Origin: Niameybacter massiliensis
GTDB lineage: Bacteria > Bacillota > Clostridia > Lachnospirales > Cellulosilyticaceae
Assembly: GCF_001282685.1 (NCBI RefSeq)
Contig: NZ_LN875034.1
Coordinates: forward strand, 55,533 to 119,532
DNA length: 64,000 nucleotides
Reading direction: 5' to 3'
Part shown: in pieces, positions 9,297 through 18,039 of the stretch
How positions within the stretch are numbered: the first letter of the stretch is position 1
How the letters are laid out: the number at the start of each line of letters is the position of its first letter
The notes under the pieces: model-generated
Database searches by the model: none
What the model was told of the DNA's origin: nothing
The model's input: the letters and a program-made list of their open reading frames with translations, nothing else
Made by a program: the position numbers and the translations under genes

Positions 9297-10958
9297 TTAA
9301 CCGAGTTTAAAAGAACTTTTAAGTGGTACGATACGGTTGAATACAAGGTGATCAGGTGTAGTATATTTATTATCTACATTGAAGAAACCATGACGTACGA
9401 ATTGGAATTTATCTAAAGGTTTAATGTCTTTACTACCAGTTGATTCAATGAATCCTTGAACAATTTCAAGAGAATTTGGATTGATTTGTTCTAAGAAGTG
9501 TTTACCTTCGTTTTCTGGTAGGTCATCTAAAATAAGTGGCTCAAATAATCTAAACTCACATGGTACTGCATCATTTGCATTAACCCAATGGATAGTAGCT
9601 TTAACTTTACGCCCTGTAAAGCCAGAACCACTCTTTGTTTCAGGGTCATAAGTACAGTGGATTTCTGTAACATTACCGTTTTCATCTTTGATAACATCTG
9701 TACATTTAACAAAGTAAGCACCTTTAAGGCGAACTTCATTACCAGGGTAGAGACGGAAGTATTTTTTTGCCGGTTCTTCCATGAAATCTTCTTGTTCAAT
9801 GTAAATTTCACGAGAGAATGGCACAAGACGTGTACCCATAGTCTCATCTTTAGCATTGTTTTCGATTTCAAGCATTTCTACTTGTCCTTCAGGATAGTTA
9901 GTAATAACAAGTTTAAGTGGTTTCATAACTGCCATAAGAAGAGGTGCCTTTGGAAGAAGGTCTTCACGAAGGAAGTAATCTAACATTTGGCTATCTACAG
10001 TAGAATCTGCTTTAGAAACACCAATTTCACGACAGAATGTACGAATAGCTTCAGGTGTGTAACCACGTCTTCTAAGACCAGCAATAGTAGGCATACGAGG
10101 GTCGTCCCAACCATCAACTACATGCTCGTCTACAAGTTGTTTAAGTTTACGTTTACTCATAACTGTGTTTGTCATGTTAAGACGTGCAAACTCGATTTGG
10201 CGAGGAGTGCTTTCCATCTCACATTCACGAACAAACCAATCATAGAGAGGTCTATGGTCTTCAAACTCTAATGTACAAATAGAGTGTGTAATGCCTTCAA
10301 TAGCATCTTCTAATGGATGAGCAAAGTCATACATTGGATAGATACACCATTTATCACCTGTATTGTGGTGAGTAGAATGTGCAATACGGTAGATAATAGG
10401 GTCACGGAAGTTGATATTTGGAGAAGCCATATCAATTTTCGCACGAAGCACTTTAGAACCATCTGGGAATTCACCATTTTTCATACGTTCAAGAAGGTCT
10501 AAGTTTTCTTCTACAGTACGGTCTCTATATGGGCTTGGTTTACCAGGTTGGCTAAGTGTACCACGATATTCACGCATTTCTTCTGGTGTAAGGTCACATA
10601 CATATGCTAGCCCCTTTTTAATAAGAAGGATGGCTTTAGCATACATAATATCAAAGTAATCAGATGCAAAGTAAAGGTTGTCCCAATCAAAGCCAAGCCA
10701 TTTTACGTCTTCTTTGATAGATTCAACGTACTCTGTATCCTCTTTTACAGGGTTTGTATCATCAAAACGAAGGTTTGTTTTTCCATTAAATTCGTCACCT
10801 AAACCAAAGTTAAGGCAGATTGATTTGGCATGTCCAATATGAAGGTAGCCATTTGGTTCAGGTGGGAAACGTGTAATAATTTCTTTATGTTTTCCACTGT
10901 TAAGATCATCAATAACAATGTTTTTAACAAAGTTAGATGAATTTATTTCATTTGACAT
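9297..10958 (-). CDS. glnS: Glutaminyl-tRNA synthetase
   Basis: 553 aa from the chosen ATG at 10958, which follows AGAGAGG by 8 bases. An upstream in-frame ATG at 11030 has no RBS and would add 24 unrelated residues. The class I signatures are HIGH at residues 40-43 ([15 protein letters not shown]) and MSKR of the KMSKS loop. The length and the C-terminal anticodon-binding beta barrel agree with GlnRS (E. coli 554 aa). It charges tRNA-Gln directly. Most Firmicutes instead use GatCAB transamidation, so this gene was probably acquired from proteobacteria, as proposed for other clostridia. Confidence 0.96.
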   Translation of the reverse strand: MSNEINSSNFVKNIVIDDLNSGKHKEIITRFPPEPNGYLHIGHAKSICLNFGLGDEFNGKTNLRFDDTNPVKEDTEYVESIKEDVKWLGFDWDNLYFASDYFDIMYAKAILLIKKGLAYVCDLTPEEMREYRGTLSQPGKPSPYRDRTVEENLDLLERMKNGEFPDGSKVLRAKIDMASPNINFRDPIIYRIAHSTHHNTGDKWCIYPMYDFAHPLEDAIEGITHSICTLEFEDHRPLYDWFVRECEMESTPRQIEFARLNMTNTVMSKRKLKQLVDEHVVDGWDDPRMPTIAGLRRRGYTPEAIRTFCREIGVSKADSTVDSQMLDYFLREDLLPKAPLLMAVMKPLKLVITNYPEGQVEMLEIENNAKDETMGTRLVPFSREIYIEQEDFMEEPAKKYFRLYPGNEVRLKGAYFVKCTDVIKDENGNVTEIHCTYDPETKSGSGFTGRKVKATIHWVNANDAVPCEFRLFEPLILDDLPENEGKHFLEQINPNSLEIVQGFIESTGSKDIKPLDKFQFVRHGFFNVDNKYTTPDHLVFNRIVPLKSSFKLG

Positions 10959-11027
10959 AAGAAGTACCTCTCTAATCTTCAAAAAGAATTCATTTCTATA
11001 TATTACCTCTATTTTAATCCAATCGAC

Positions 11028-11054
11028 CAAAAAAATAAAGGGCTAAAGCCCTTT
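11028..11054 (-). terminator. Terminator of the 48-aa zinc-ribbon gene
   Basis: On the minus strand AAAGGGC-TTTA-GCCCTTT is followed by ATTTTTTTGG. It insulates glnS from the small upstream gene. Confidence 0.85.
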
Positions 11055-11077
11055 GAAATGAAAAATTTATGAAGAAT

Positions 11078-11224
11078 TTAATCTTTTTTAGCTGCACATT
11101 GCTTACAAACTTTAGTTTTATTTTTTTCCCACATGAGTTTAACACGTGGTCTATTACAGAGTGGACAAGTACCTCGCCAATTTTTTTCTTTTTTAGCCCA
11201 AGGGCCACGTTTTGTTTTTGCCAT
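11078..11224 (-). CDS. Small zinc-ribbon-like protein, 48 aa
   Basis: The 48-aa frame starts MAKTKRGPWAKK and ends CKQCAAKKD. The four cysteines are paired as CPLC (residues 20-23) and CKQC (residues 40-43), spaced like a zinc ribbon, and the protein is very basic. The start is supported by a strong AGGGGG 7 bases before ATG, and a terminator follows directly. It resembles small ribosome- or nucleic-acid-associated zinc-ribbon proteins, but I cannot name the family. A longer overlapping frame at 11014-11208 is rejected as its shadow. Confidence 0.7.
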   Translation of the reverse strand: MAKTKRGPWAKKEKNWRGTCPLCNRPRVKLMWEKNKTKVCKQCAAKKD

Positions 11225-11408
11225 TTTTTATCCCCCTAATATAAAACAAGATTATAGTTAAATATATTAAGCTTTGGACAAGATTATGCAGATTGATTGA
11301 AATAAAAGTGTTAATTTAATCCGATTAAGGAAGTAATAAGCTATAATAAATATAAAAAAACTACTAATAATAAGAATGTAACAAGGTATTCATTTAAGGA
11401 GGGATTGA

Positions 11409-11495
11409 ATGATGGCTAATACACGTTCAGCAATGAAAGAAATGGTTAGAGATATTAAAAGAGTTATGAAAAAAACCATAAGAAAAATAAGCTAA
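11409..11495 (+). CDS. 28-aa basic peptide with a near-perfect RBS
   Basis: The frame reads MMANTRSAMKEMVRDIKRVM and continues KKTIRKIS. An ideal AAGGAGGG lies 5-6 bases before the first ATG, and a second ATG follows at once. The peptide is strongly cationic with regularly spaced Met, Val and Ile, compatible with an amphipathic helix. A terminator follows 18 bp after the stop, so it looks like a self-contained transcription unit. Family and role are unknown; a small toxin-like or membrane-binding peptide or a nucleic-acid-binding peptide are both possible. Confidence 0.6.
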   Translation: MMANTRSAMKEMVRDIKRVMKKTIRKIS

Positions 11496-11513
11496 TTGTA
11501 CTCTCCCTTTAAG

Positions 11514-11552
11514 GTGAAGCAGATGGTATAAACCAATTGCTTCACTTTTTTT
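11514..11552 (+). terminator. Terminator after the 28-aa gene
   Basis: GTGAAGCA pairs with TGCTTCAC, with an inner GGT-ATAA-ACC helix, followed by seven Ts. Confidence 0.85.
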
Positions 11553-11644
11553 ATACCTATTATCATTTATTGCAAAAATGTTTAATTTAAGTATAATAGA
11601 GGTATTGGAATTTAGTTGGGAGAAAATGTAAAGGGGTTAGTATA

Positions 11645-12754
11645 ATGAAAGCAAACAAAAGAATATATATAGCATACATTTTACTAGTTACTATTCTTAT
11701 TAGTCCGAGATTATTTGCAAGTCAAAAAGTTATGATTCAGGGAGTACCCATTATTAATCAACATCCAGAACTACCAACAGGATGTGAGTTAACAGCATTG
11801 ACTATGCTACTGCAATATAATGGAGTTAAAGTTTCTAAACAACAAGTGGCTAAAGAAGTTGTAAAGGTTCCAATACCCTATACAAGTAACGGAAAGTTAT
11901 ACGGAGGAGATCCGAATAAAGGATTTATAGGAGATCCATTTAGTAAAAATGGATTTGGTGTTTATAAAGATGCTATTCTTCCTATAATAGAAAAATACTT
12001 ACCAGGTAGAGCAGAAGATTTAAGTGGTGGGGACTTTAGCCAAATATATAAGGCATTAGATGAGGGGAAACCAGTTATGCTCTGGACTACCATAGCTATG
12101 CTGAATGTAGATGAGAAAAAAAACTATTGGACTACATTAGAAGGTAAAACAATAGAATGGAAAACACCAGAACATGCAATGGTGGCTATAGGGTACGATG
12201 ATGAATACATCTATCTTAACGATCCTTACGTTGGTAAGCAAAGGCAATATAAAAAGGAAATTGTTATTAATAGATGGTCTGATATGGGCAAACAAGCGAT
12301 AGCTATTAAACCTAGTAAAGCACTTCCAAAGGTTGAGGTTCTTAAGAAGCAAAATGCTCTAATTGAAAATATTACATATATAAACTTTATTACAGTAGAT
12401 GAACAAGGTACTTGGATACAGGCAAGAATGTTACCTAATGTTTTCCCTTCTACAGGTGTTTCTTATGATGAAAAAACATATTCAGTAGTTATAGATGTAA
12501 AAGCAAAGAATATTGATCCACAACTTTTTAAATCTATTCAAGTAGATAAGAGTATCAATCAAGCAATACCAAAAATAGAACAGATAAATTATCATAGTCA
12601 ATTAAAACTACAGCCTACGGATAAGGACCTAGTGACTTATAATATGGAAGGTAAAAGAGTAGATATGGTCTATAAGATGATTGATGGTATTACCTATATA
12701 AATAAAGAATGGGTAGAAAATTTTTATAGTATGCCTATTAAAGTAATAGATTAA
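11645..12754 (+). CDS. Secreted C39-like (peptidase_C39_2) cysteine peptidase
   Basis: 369 aa. A signal peptide or anchor (residues about 5-22) is followed by a papain-like fold of the C39_2 type. The nucleophile context is LPTGCELTALTML (Cys near 48), and the histidine and aspartate are in EHAMVAIGYDD and LNDPYVG (near 178-200). The C-terminal 150 residues are not recognised and may be a substrate or wall-binding module. No ABC transporter is adjacent, so it is not a bacteriocin leader peptidase of the transporter-fused kind. RBS AAAGGGGTT. Confidence 0.83.
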   Translation: MKANKRIYIAYILLVTILISPRLFASQKVMIQGVPIINQHPELPTGCELTALTMLLQYNGVKVSKQQVAKEVVKVPIPYTSNGKLYGGDPNKGFIGDPFSKNGFGVYKDAILPIIEKYLPGRAEDLSGGDFSQIYKALDEGKPVMLWTTIAMLNVDEKKNYWTTLEGKTIEWKTPEHAMVAIGYDDEYIYLNDPYVGKQRQYKKEIVINRWSDMGKQAIAIKPSKALPKVEVLKKQNALIENITYINFITVDEQGTWIQARMLPNVFPSTGVSYDEKTYSVVIDVKAKNIDPQLFKSIQVDKSINQAIPKIEQINYHSQLKLQPTDKDLVTYNMEGKRVDMVYKMIDGITYINKEWVENFYSMPIKVID

Positions 12755-12756
12755 TT

Positions 12757-12816
12757 AAATAAAAAGCCATCTACAATGAGGTTATTGTTTATACTCATTG
12801 TAGATGGCTTTTATTA
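12757..12816. terminator. Bidirectional terminator
   Basis: A 19-bp perfect stem (AAAAGCCATCTACAATGAG and its complement) with a 12-base loop. It is flanked by A and T runs and serves the C39 peptidase gene and the converging 50-aa gene. Confidence 0.88.
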
Positions 12817-12826
12817 ATTAGAGAAA

Positions 12827-12979
12827 CTAATTAATATGTTGACTTTGGAAGCCTTCACGAGGAATAGAATGTTTTTTTGCATTACGATTATGGTTTTGAT
12901 TTTCTGCTGTAAGAGGAGTTTGATAATTACATTTTTCCATACGTTTTTGTTTATTGTCTATTTGACTATCTTTAGGCAT
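12827..12979 (-). CDS. 50-aa hydrophilic protein of unknown function
   Basis: A frame of 50 codons begins MPKDSQIDNKQKRMEKCNYQ and ends FQSQHIN. It is very rich in Asn, Gln, Lys and His, with one Cys and no hydrophobic core, so probably disordered. RBS AAAGGAG sits 9 bases before the start, and a shared terminator follows. Small Asn/Gln-rich proteins of this kind in clostridia are often sporulation-associated, but that is inference. I do not recognise the family. Confidence 0.6.
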   Translation of the reverse strand: MPKDSQIDNKQKRMEKCNYQTPLTAENQNHNRNAKKHSIPREGFQSQHIN

Positions 12980-13158
12980 GTTGAAAATCTCCTTTAATAA
13001 ACATATTTAAATTCTAACTACTATTAGGATGGATTACTAAAGCTCTTTATATACTGGAAATATTAGATAAGCGATTATTTAGAGAATGAAATAAGACACA
13101 CTTACACATAGTAAAATAAGAATGAGAGAAAATATAAAATATAGTAAGAGGTTAAAGA

Positions 13159-13791
13159 ATGAAACAAGTGATAGTTGCTTTTGGAGGTTCTTTTAATCCG
13201 CCTACTAATTCACACTTTTCCTTAGCAGAGCAAATTTACTGTAACTTTGAAGAAGTAGATTGCATTATGTTTGTACCAGTATCAGATTTATATCCTAAAA
13301 AGGACTTACTAAGTGCTCATTATAGAGTTGAGATGCTTAATTTAGTATGCAAACGTAATTCACATTTTAAAGTATCAACCATAGAAATAGATTCACCCGT
13401 ATTACTCAATAGTATTGAAACTTTAAGAGGTCTTCAAGAAGCTTATGAAGATCATGAAATCTGGTTAACATTAGGAACAGACAATTTAAAGGTACTAACT
13501 TCTTGGCCAGGGTACCAAGAAATTTTAGAAAGGTTTAAGTGTTTAGTATTAGAGCGAGATCAAGATGATTTTAATACGATTGTTATGCAAGATGAAATAT
13601 TAAAGAAACACAAAGATAGGTTGATTAAAGTAAAAGATAGTATTCATAGTGATTCTAGTGCCACGTTGCTTCGAAATAAATTAAGAGAGGGAAAAAGCAT
13701 ACGTTATATGTTACCCGATGAAATTTATTTTTATATCAAGGAAAAAGGACTCTATACAGTTGTAGAGACCTCACATAATAAAATTGGGTAA
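13159..13791 (+). CDS. nadD: Nicotinate-nucleotide adenylyltransferase
   Basis: 210 aa. The nucleotidyltransferase signature GGSFNPPTNSH is at residues 9-19 (the canonical GxFxPxHxGH variant). TLGTDNLKVLTSWPGYQEI is the conserved GxDNL/W stretch, and SSATLLRNKLREG is the C-terminal adenylate-binding motif (the usual ISSTxxR). It joins nicotinate mononucleotide and ATP to make deamido-NAD. The next gene, nadE, performs the following step, so the two form a cytoplasmic NAD-completion pair. RBS AAGAGG. Confidence 0.9.
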   Translation: MKQVIVAFGGSFNPPTNSHFSLAEQIYCNFEEVDCIMFVPVSDLYPKKDLLSAHYRVEMLNLVCKRNSHFKVSTIEIDSPVLLNSIETLRGLQEAYEDHEIWLTLGTDNLKVLTSWPGYQEILERFKCLVLERDQDDFNTIVMQDEILKKHKDRLIKVKDSIHSDSSATLLRNKLREGKSIRYMLPDEIYFYIKEKGLYTVVETSHNKIG

Positions 13792-13897
13792 AATGATATA
13801 CTATGATATAATGATTTTGAAAGAAATATGGATTTACACTAGCTTTTATTATGAAAAGAACATAATTTGCAATACTTGAAGAAAGGAATGACAGTAA

Positions 13898-14629
13898 ATG
13901 GATGAAAAGAGATTAGAACACAGATTAAATTGGATTCGTGAGCATGTCAAAGCCTCTGGATGTAAAGGTGTTGTAGTTGGAGAAAGTGGTGGAAAAGATT
14001 CGGCTACAGTAACTGCACTTTGTGTACGTGCTTTGGGAAAAGAGAATGTAGTAGGAGTTACTATGCCTTGTAATTCTTTATCTACAGATATGGAACATGC
14101 TCGCCTTGTAGCAGATGCATTTGGTATTAAACTACTTGAAGTAAATATTGCAAGTACCTTTAATACATTAAAAGAAACAATACAACAAGAGCAAGAAATT
14201 AGTGACTTAGCAGCTGCTAATATTAAACCACGTATTCGTATGACAACTTTATATGCAGTAGCTCAATCATTAAACTATCTTGTTATTGGAACAGATAATT
14301 TAAGCGAAATGGTGATGGGGTATTTCACTAAGTGGGGCGATGGAGGCTATGACTTTAATCCTCTAGGTGATTTAACAATGCAAGAAGTGTTAGAACTAGG
14401 ACGTGAACTAGGTGTTCCAGAACCAATCCTAACAAAAGCACCATCCGCAGGCCTTTGGGAAGGACAAACAGATGAAAAAGAGATGGGTGTAACCTATAAA
14501 GCAATAGAAGAATACATTAAAACAGGGACAACGGATAAAGAGTCACTTGCAATTATTGAAAGAACTCACCGAAATACCCAACATAAACGTGAAATGCCAT
14601 ATATTTATAGAGGGTATACTGAAGAATAG
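13898..14629 (+). CDS. nadE: NH3-dependent NAD(+) synthetase
   Basis: 243 aa, the size of the ammonia-dependent form without a glutaminase domain. The PP-loop is SGGKDSATV near residues 31-39. GTDNLSEMVMGYFTKWGDGG and the KAPSAGLW loop are characteristic. It amidates deamido-NAD using ATP. It lies 106 bp after nadD in the same orientation. RBS GAAAGGAATG, with start ATGGATGAA. Confidence 0.95.
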   Translation: MDEKRLEHRLNWIREHVKASGCKGVVVGESGGKDSATVTALCVRALGKENVVGVTMPCNSLSTDMEHARLVADAFGIKLLEVNIASTFNTLKETIQQEQEISDLAAANIKPRIRMTTLYAVAQSLNYLVIGTDNLSEMVMGYFTKWGDGGYDFNPLGDLTMQEVLELGRELGVPEPILTKAPSAGLWEGQTDEKEMGVTYKAIEEYIKTGTTDKESLAIIERTHRNTQHKREMPYIYRGYTEE

Positions 14630-14642
14630 GTATAACTCAAGC

Positions 14643-14671
14643 ATCCCTCTTGCTAACTACCCAAGAGGGAT
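14643..14671. other. Inverted repeat between nadE and the GNAT gene
   Basis: ATCCCTCTTG pairs with CAAGAGGGAT around a 9-base loop. A T-poor tail follows, so it may be a weak terminator or an mRNA-stabilising hairpin. Confidence 0.45.
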
Positions 14672-14700
14672 ATAGTTATTAAAAGGAGAGAAGAATAAAG

Positions 14701-15141
14701 ATGACATGGCAAATCAAAAGATTTGATAAGCTTACTCCAGAAGAAATATATGATGTAATTAAGTTAAGATTAGAGGTATTTATAGGAGAACAAGGGTGTT
14801 CTTATGAAGATTTAGATGATAGGGATAAGAAAGCTTCACATGTCTTTTTATATGATGCTGATAATGTTGTTGCGTATTGCCGTATACTAGATGCCGGAGT
14901 AGCTTATGATGAGCATTCTATAGGACGTGTATGTATACATAAAAACTATAGAAATCAAGGTCTCGCAAGAGAAATGATGAAAAGAGCAATGGAATTTGTT
15001 AAAGAAGAGAATAGGGATAATCAAATCAAGATTTCCGCACAAAGTTATATCCTTCCATTTTATGAAAGTTTAGGATTTGAAGTCATATCAGAGCCTTACT
15101 TAGAAGAAGGAATTGAGCATAGAAAGATGAAATGGAAATAA
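14701..15141 (+). CDS. GNAT family N-acetyltransferase (ElaA-like)
   Basis: 146 aa. The acetyl-CoA loop is visible as RVCIHKNYRNQGLAREMMKRAM (about 80-101, the R/Q-x-x-G-x-A/G motif being RNQGLA). The N-terminal LRLEVFIGEQGCSYEDLDDRD matches the ElaA-type GNAT subfamily. The acceptor substrate cannot be predicted. RBS AAAGGAGAG. It precedes udk by about 70 bp. Confidence 0.87.
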   Translation: MTWQIKRFDKLTPEEIYDVIKLRLEVFIGEQGCSYEDLDDRDKKASHVFLYDADNVVAYCRILDAGVAYDEHSIGRVCIHKNYRNQGLAREMMKRAMEFVKEENRDNQIKISAQSYILPFYESLGFEVISEPYLEEGIEHRKMKWK

Positions 15142-15214
15142 CATAATGTAGAAACTGAACATGACATATGTTATGATAGATGAAAAAAGTTATAACTATT
15201 GAGTGGAGGAAACT

Positions 15215-15832
15215 ATGGAACATATAATTGTAATTGGTATGGCTGGAGGCACAGGTTCAGGTAAAACTACTTTAGCAAATAAAATAAAAGAGGCTTTTGG
15301 TGATGATGTTGTAATGCTTTGCCATGATTATTACTATAAATCAAATTCAAATTTACCATTTGAAGAACGTGTCAAATTAAATTATGACCACCCAGATGCT
15401 TTTGATACTGATTTAATGATTGAACATATTCAAAGGCTTAAAGATGGAGAAATTATTCATCATCCAGTGTACTCATTTGTGGAGCACACAAGACTTGAAG
15501 AATGTGTAGAAGTAAAACCTGCTAAAGTTATTATCGTAGAAGGAATTTTAATCTTTGAGAACAAAGAACTTTGTGACCTTTGTGATATTAAAGTATTTGT
15601 AGATACAGATGCAGATGTACGTATTTTACGTAGAGTAATTAGAGACGTAAAAGACAGAGGAAGAGACATTGATTCTGTAGTAAGCCAATACTTAAATACT
15701 GTTAAGCCAATGCATGAACAATTTGTAGACCCTAGTAAAAAAAGAGCAGATGTTATTATACCAGAAGGTGGATTTAATTCTGTAGCATTAGAAATGCTTT
15801 TAGAAAGAATTCGTACTTTTGTTAACCGCTAA
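15215..15832 (+). CDS. udk: Uridine kinase
   Basis: 205 aa from the ATG at 15215. The in-frame GTG at 15203 lies inside the GTGGAGG ribosome binding site itself, so the later start is preferred. P-loop GGTGSGKTT is near residue 9, followed by CHDYYYKSN, YDHPDAFD and DVRILRRVIRDVKDRGRD, all typical of uridine/cytidine kinase. It phosphorylates uridine and cytidine with ATP or GTP for pyrimidine salvage in the cytoplasm. Confidence 0.94.
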   Translation: MEHIIVIGMAGGTGSGKTTLANKIKEAFGDDVVMLCHDYYYKSNSNLPFEERVKLNYDHPDAFDTDLMIEHIQRLKDGEIIHHPVYSFVEHTRLEECVEVKPAKVIIVEGILIFENKELCDLCDIKVFVDTDADVRILRRVIRDVKDRGRDIDSVVSQYLNTVKPMHEQFVDPSKKRADVIIPEGGFNSVALEMLLERIRTFVNR

Positions 15833-15932
15833 AGAAGTTAAATAATATAACAACAGTAAGCTACACCAAAACTTAATATAATTTTAAATACTATAAATAG
15901 ACTAGAATGTGACTTTGAGGAGAGCCATTACT

Positions 15933-17000
15933 ATGAATAACTATAATATTTTAACTATTAACCCAGGATCAACTTCAACAAAAGTATCCTTATTTAAAAA
16001 TAATGAGTTAGTATTTGAACAAGTATTAAGACATCCAGCAGAAGAACTTAATGCCTATGCTACATTACTTGATCAATATGAGTATCGTAAAGAAAAAATT
16101 GAAAGTTTTCTTGAAGAAAAAGGAATCAAATTAACAGATTTAAATGCTATTTCTTGTAGAGGTGGTCTTATTGGACCTATTCCAAGTGGTACGTATGCAA
16201 TTGATGAAGCTTTATTTACAAGATTATCTACAGATGTAGTACATGCTTCTAACTTAGCAGGTATTATTGGATATAATATGGCTAAAGAACTTAATATTCC
16301 ATCATACATTACAGACCCAGTAACAGTAGATGAAATGGCACCTATTGCAAAAGTAACAGGTATTCCAGGTGTTAGAAGAAAGAGTAAATTCCATGCTCTT
16401 AACCAAAAAGCAGTAGCAAGACGTGCAGCAAAACAACTTAATAAACGTTACGATGAAAGCAACTTTATTGTAGTACACATTGGTGGCGGTATTAGTATTG
16501 GTGCTCATGAGCTTGGTAAAGTAGTAGATGTGAATAACGTTATTGATGGTGATGGACCTCTTGCACCAACACGTGCAGGTTCAATTCCAGTGGAATCAGT
16601 AATTGATTTATGTTTCTCAGGAGAGTATAAATCAGCACAAGAATTTAAAGAATTTGTTTCTCAACGTGCAGGACTTACTGCATACCTTGGAACAAGTGAT
16701 GTTAGAGACGTTCAAGATATGATGGAACAAGGAAATGAAGAAGCAAAAATGCTTTATGAAGCAATGGCTTATCAAATTTCTAAGAATGTAGGTGCAATGG
16801 CTACAGTTCTTAGAGGAAAAGTAGATGCTATTGTTATTACAGGTGGTGTAGCTTACTCAAAACAATTTATACGTCTTCTTAAAGAACGTATTGATTTCAT
16901 TGGAGAAGTTATTATTATTCCAGGTGAAGAAGAAATGTTAGCTTTAGCTGAAGGTGCATTACGTGTATTAAGAGGCGAAGAAGCAGCAAAAACATTATAA
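15933..17000 (+). CDS. buk: Butyrate kinase
   Basis: 355 aa from the ATG at 15933, preceded by GAGGAGAG; a start at 15909 would span the RBS. It belongs to the acetokinase fold family: LTINPGSTSTKVSLF at the N-terminus, SCRGGLIGPIPSGTY, HIGGGISIGAHELG and DGDGPLAPTRAGSIP are the characteristic butyrate-kinase blocks. It converts butyryl phosphate and ADP to butyrate and ATP. A phosphotransbutyrylase gene (ptb) usually lies beside it but is not present here. It could also act on other branched short-chain acids. Confidence 0.93.
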   Translation: MNNYNILTINPGSTSTKVSLFKNNELVFEQVLRHPAEELNAYATLLDQYEYRKEKIESFLEEKGIKLTDLNAISCRGGLIGPIPSGTYAIDEALFTRLSTDVVHASNLAGIIGYNMAKELNIPSYITDPVTVDEMAPIAKVTGIPGVRRKSKFHALNQKAVARRAAKQLNKRYDESNFIVVHIGGGISIGAHELGKVVDVNNVIDGDGPLAPTRAGSIPVESVIDLCFSGEYKSAQEFKEFVSQRAGLTAYLGTSDVRDVQDMMEQGNEEAKMLYEAMAYQISKNVGAMATVLRGKVDAIVITGGVAYSKQFIRLLKERIDFIGEVIIIPGEEEMLALAEGALRVLRGEEAAKTL

Positions 17001-17009
17001 AATAAATAT

Positions 17010-17078
17010 AAATCCCTCCTTATCTTGAAATATTCAGACAAGTGTGTCATGATTGAGTATAGATAAGGGGGGATTTTT
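17010..17078 (+). terminator. Hairpin after buk that includes the next gene's RBS
   Basis: AAATCCCTCCTTATCT (17010-17025) pairs with AGATAAGGGGGGATTT (17061-17076), then TTATG. The right arm holds GGGGGG, the only RBS for the next gene (ATG at 17079). The structure can end buk mRNA and also mask translation initiation downstream. Confidence 0.6.
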
Positions 17079-17996
17079 ATGTTTCAAAAGAAAAAATATC
17101 TATTAGGAATAGTATTATTAGGAATAAGCTTGCTATTAAATGGTTGTTCGTCAGCATCATACATATCTAATACAGACAAAGCCACTTCAGAAATTGCTAC
17201 AGAAGAAATAAAGCAAGAGTCAACTATGGATACTTTAAATAGTACAACAGGAAATAGTAATATACAGTTTGATACAAGCAATAAGCTTAATAGAAAAGTC
17301 ATAAAAACAGGAATAATTAATTTACAGACTAAGACATTTGATGTAACAGTACAACAAGTCATGGATAAGGTAAATAATATAGGTGGATTCATTCAAAATT
17401 GCTCTATAGGAGGGAATGACCTATATGATACATATAGTAGGAGGTCTGCTTATTTAAGTATCCGAATTCCTAATATTGAATTTGATCAATTTATGAATGA
17501 GAGTGAGCAATTTGGAAATGTAACATCAAAGAGTATCGAAGGTGAAGATGTTACAGATAAATACATGGATACAGAAATTAGATTAGAAACATTAGAGATA
17601 CAAGCAGAACGACTTAAAGAATTACTTAAACAAGCAGGAGACTTAGATAAGTTATTCAAGATAGAAAAGGAGTTAGCTAATGTAACTTATGAAATAGAAT
17701 CTCTTAAAGGTACACTTAAAAAGTATGATAGCTTGATTGACTATTCAACAATAGAAATTTATATTGATGAAGCAGATGTTTATGTGGAACCTATAAAAGA
17801 AGATACTTTTGGAGAACGCATTAAAAACACATTTATGAGGTCTGTACAAGGCTTGGTAGATCTTTTGCAAAATTTATGCGTAGTTATTGTAGGAAGCCTA
17901 CCATTTCTTATCATACTTATACCAATTATAGTCATTGTAATAAAGATCATACGAAGCAAAAGAAACAAACAAAATCATACAGATAATGATAAATAA
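17079..17996 (+). CDS. DUF4349 domain lipoprotein
   Basis: 305 aa. The lipoprotein signal has lipobox LLNGC with Cys23. A linker rich in Thr and Ser is followed by the DUF4349 region: RKVIKTGIINLQTKTFD, IGGFIQNCS, YLSIRIPN and then a helical segment (about 165-225) with coiled-coil-like heptads (QAERLKELLKQAGDL, EKELANVTYEIESLKG). A transmembrane helix near 265-290 and a basic tail RSKRNK end the protein. It is thus both lipidated and membrane-spanning. Function unknown. Confidence 0.85.
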   Translation: MFQKKKYLLGIVLLGISLLLNGCSSASYISNTDKATSEIATEEIKQESTMDTLNSTTGNSNIQFDTSNKLNRKVIKTGIINLQTKTFDVTVQQVMDKVNNIGGFIQNCSIGGNDLYDTYSRRSAYLSIRIPNIEFDQFMNESEQFGNVTSKSIEGEDVTDKYMDTEIRLETLEIQAERLKELLKQAGDLDKLFKIEKELANVTYEIESLKGTLKKYDSLIDYSTIEIYIDEADVYVEPIKEDTFGERIKNTFMRSVQGLVDLLQNLCVVIVGSLPFLIILIPIIVIVIKIIRSKRNKQNHTDNDK

Positions 17997-18033
17997 AAAA
18001 GGTGCCACTATCATAGTGGCACCTTTTTTATAA
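17995..18033. terminator. Bidirectional terminator
   Basis: AAAAAAGGTGCCACTAT pairs with ATAGTGGCACCTTTTTT. It serves the DUF4349 gene and the converging aldolase gene. Confidence 0.9.
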
Positions 18034-18039
18034 AAAGAA

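Noticed and set aside
11014-11208. 64-aa frame on the minus strand
   Set aside because: It overlaps the 48-aa zinc-ribbon gene in another frame, which has a better RBS, terminator fit and cysteine pattern.
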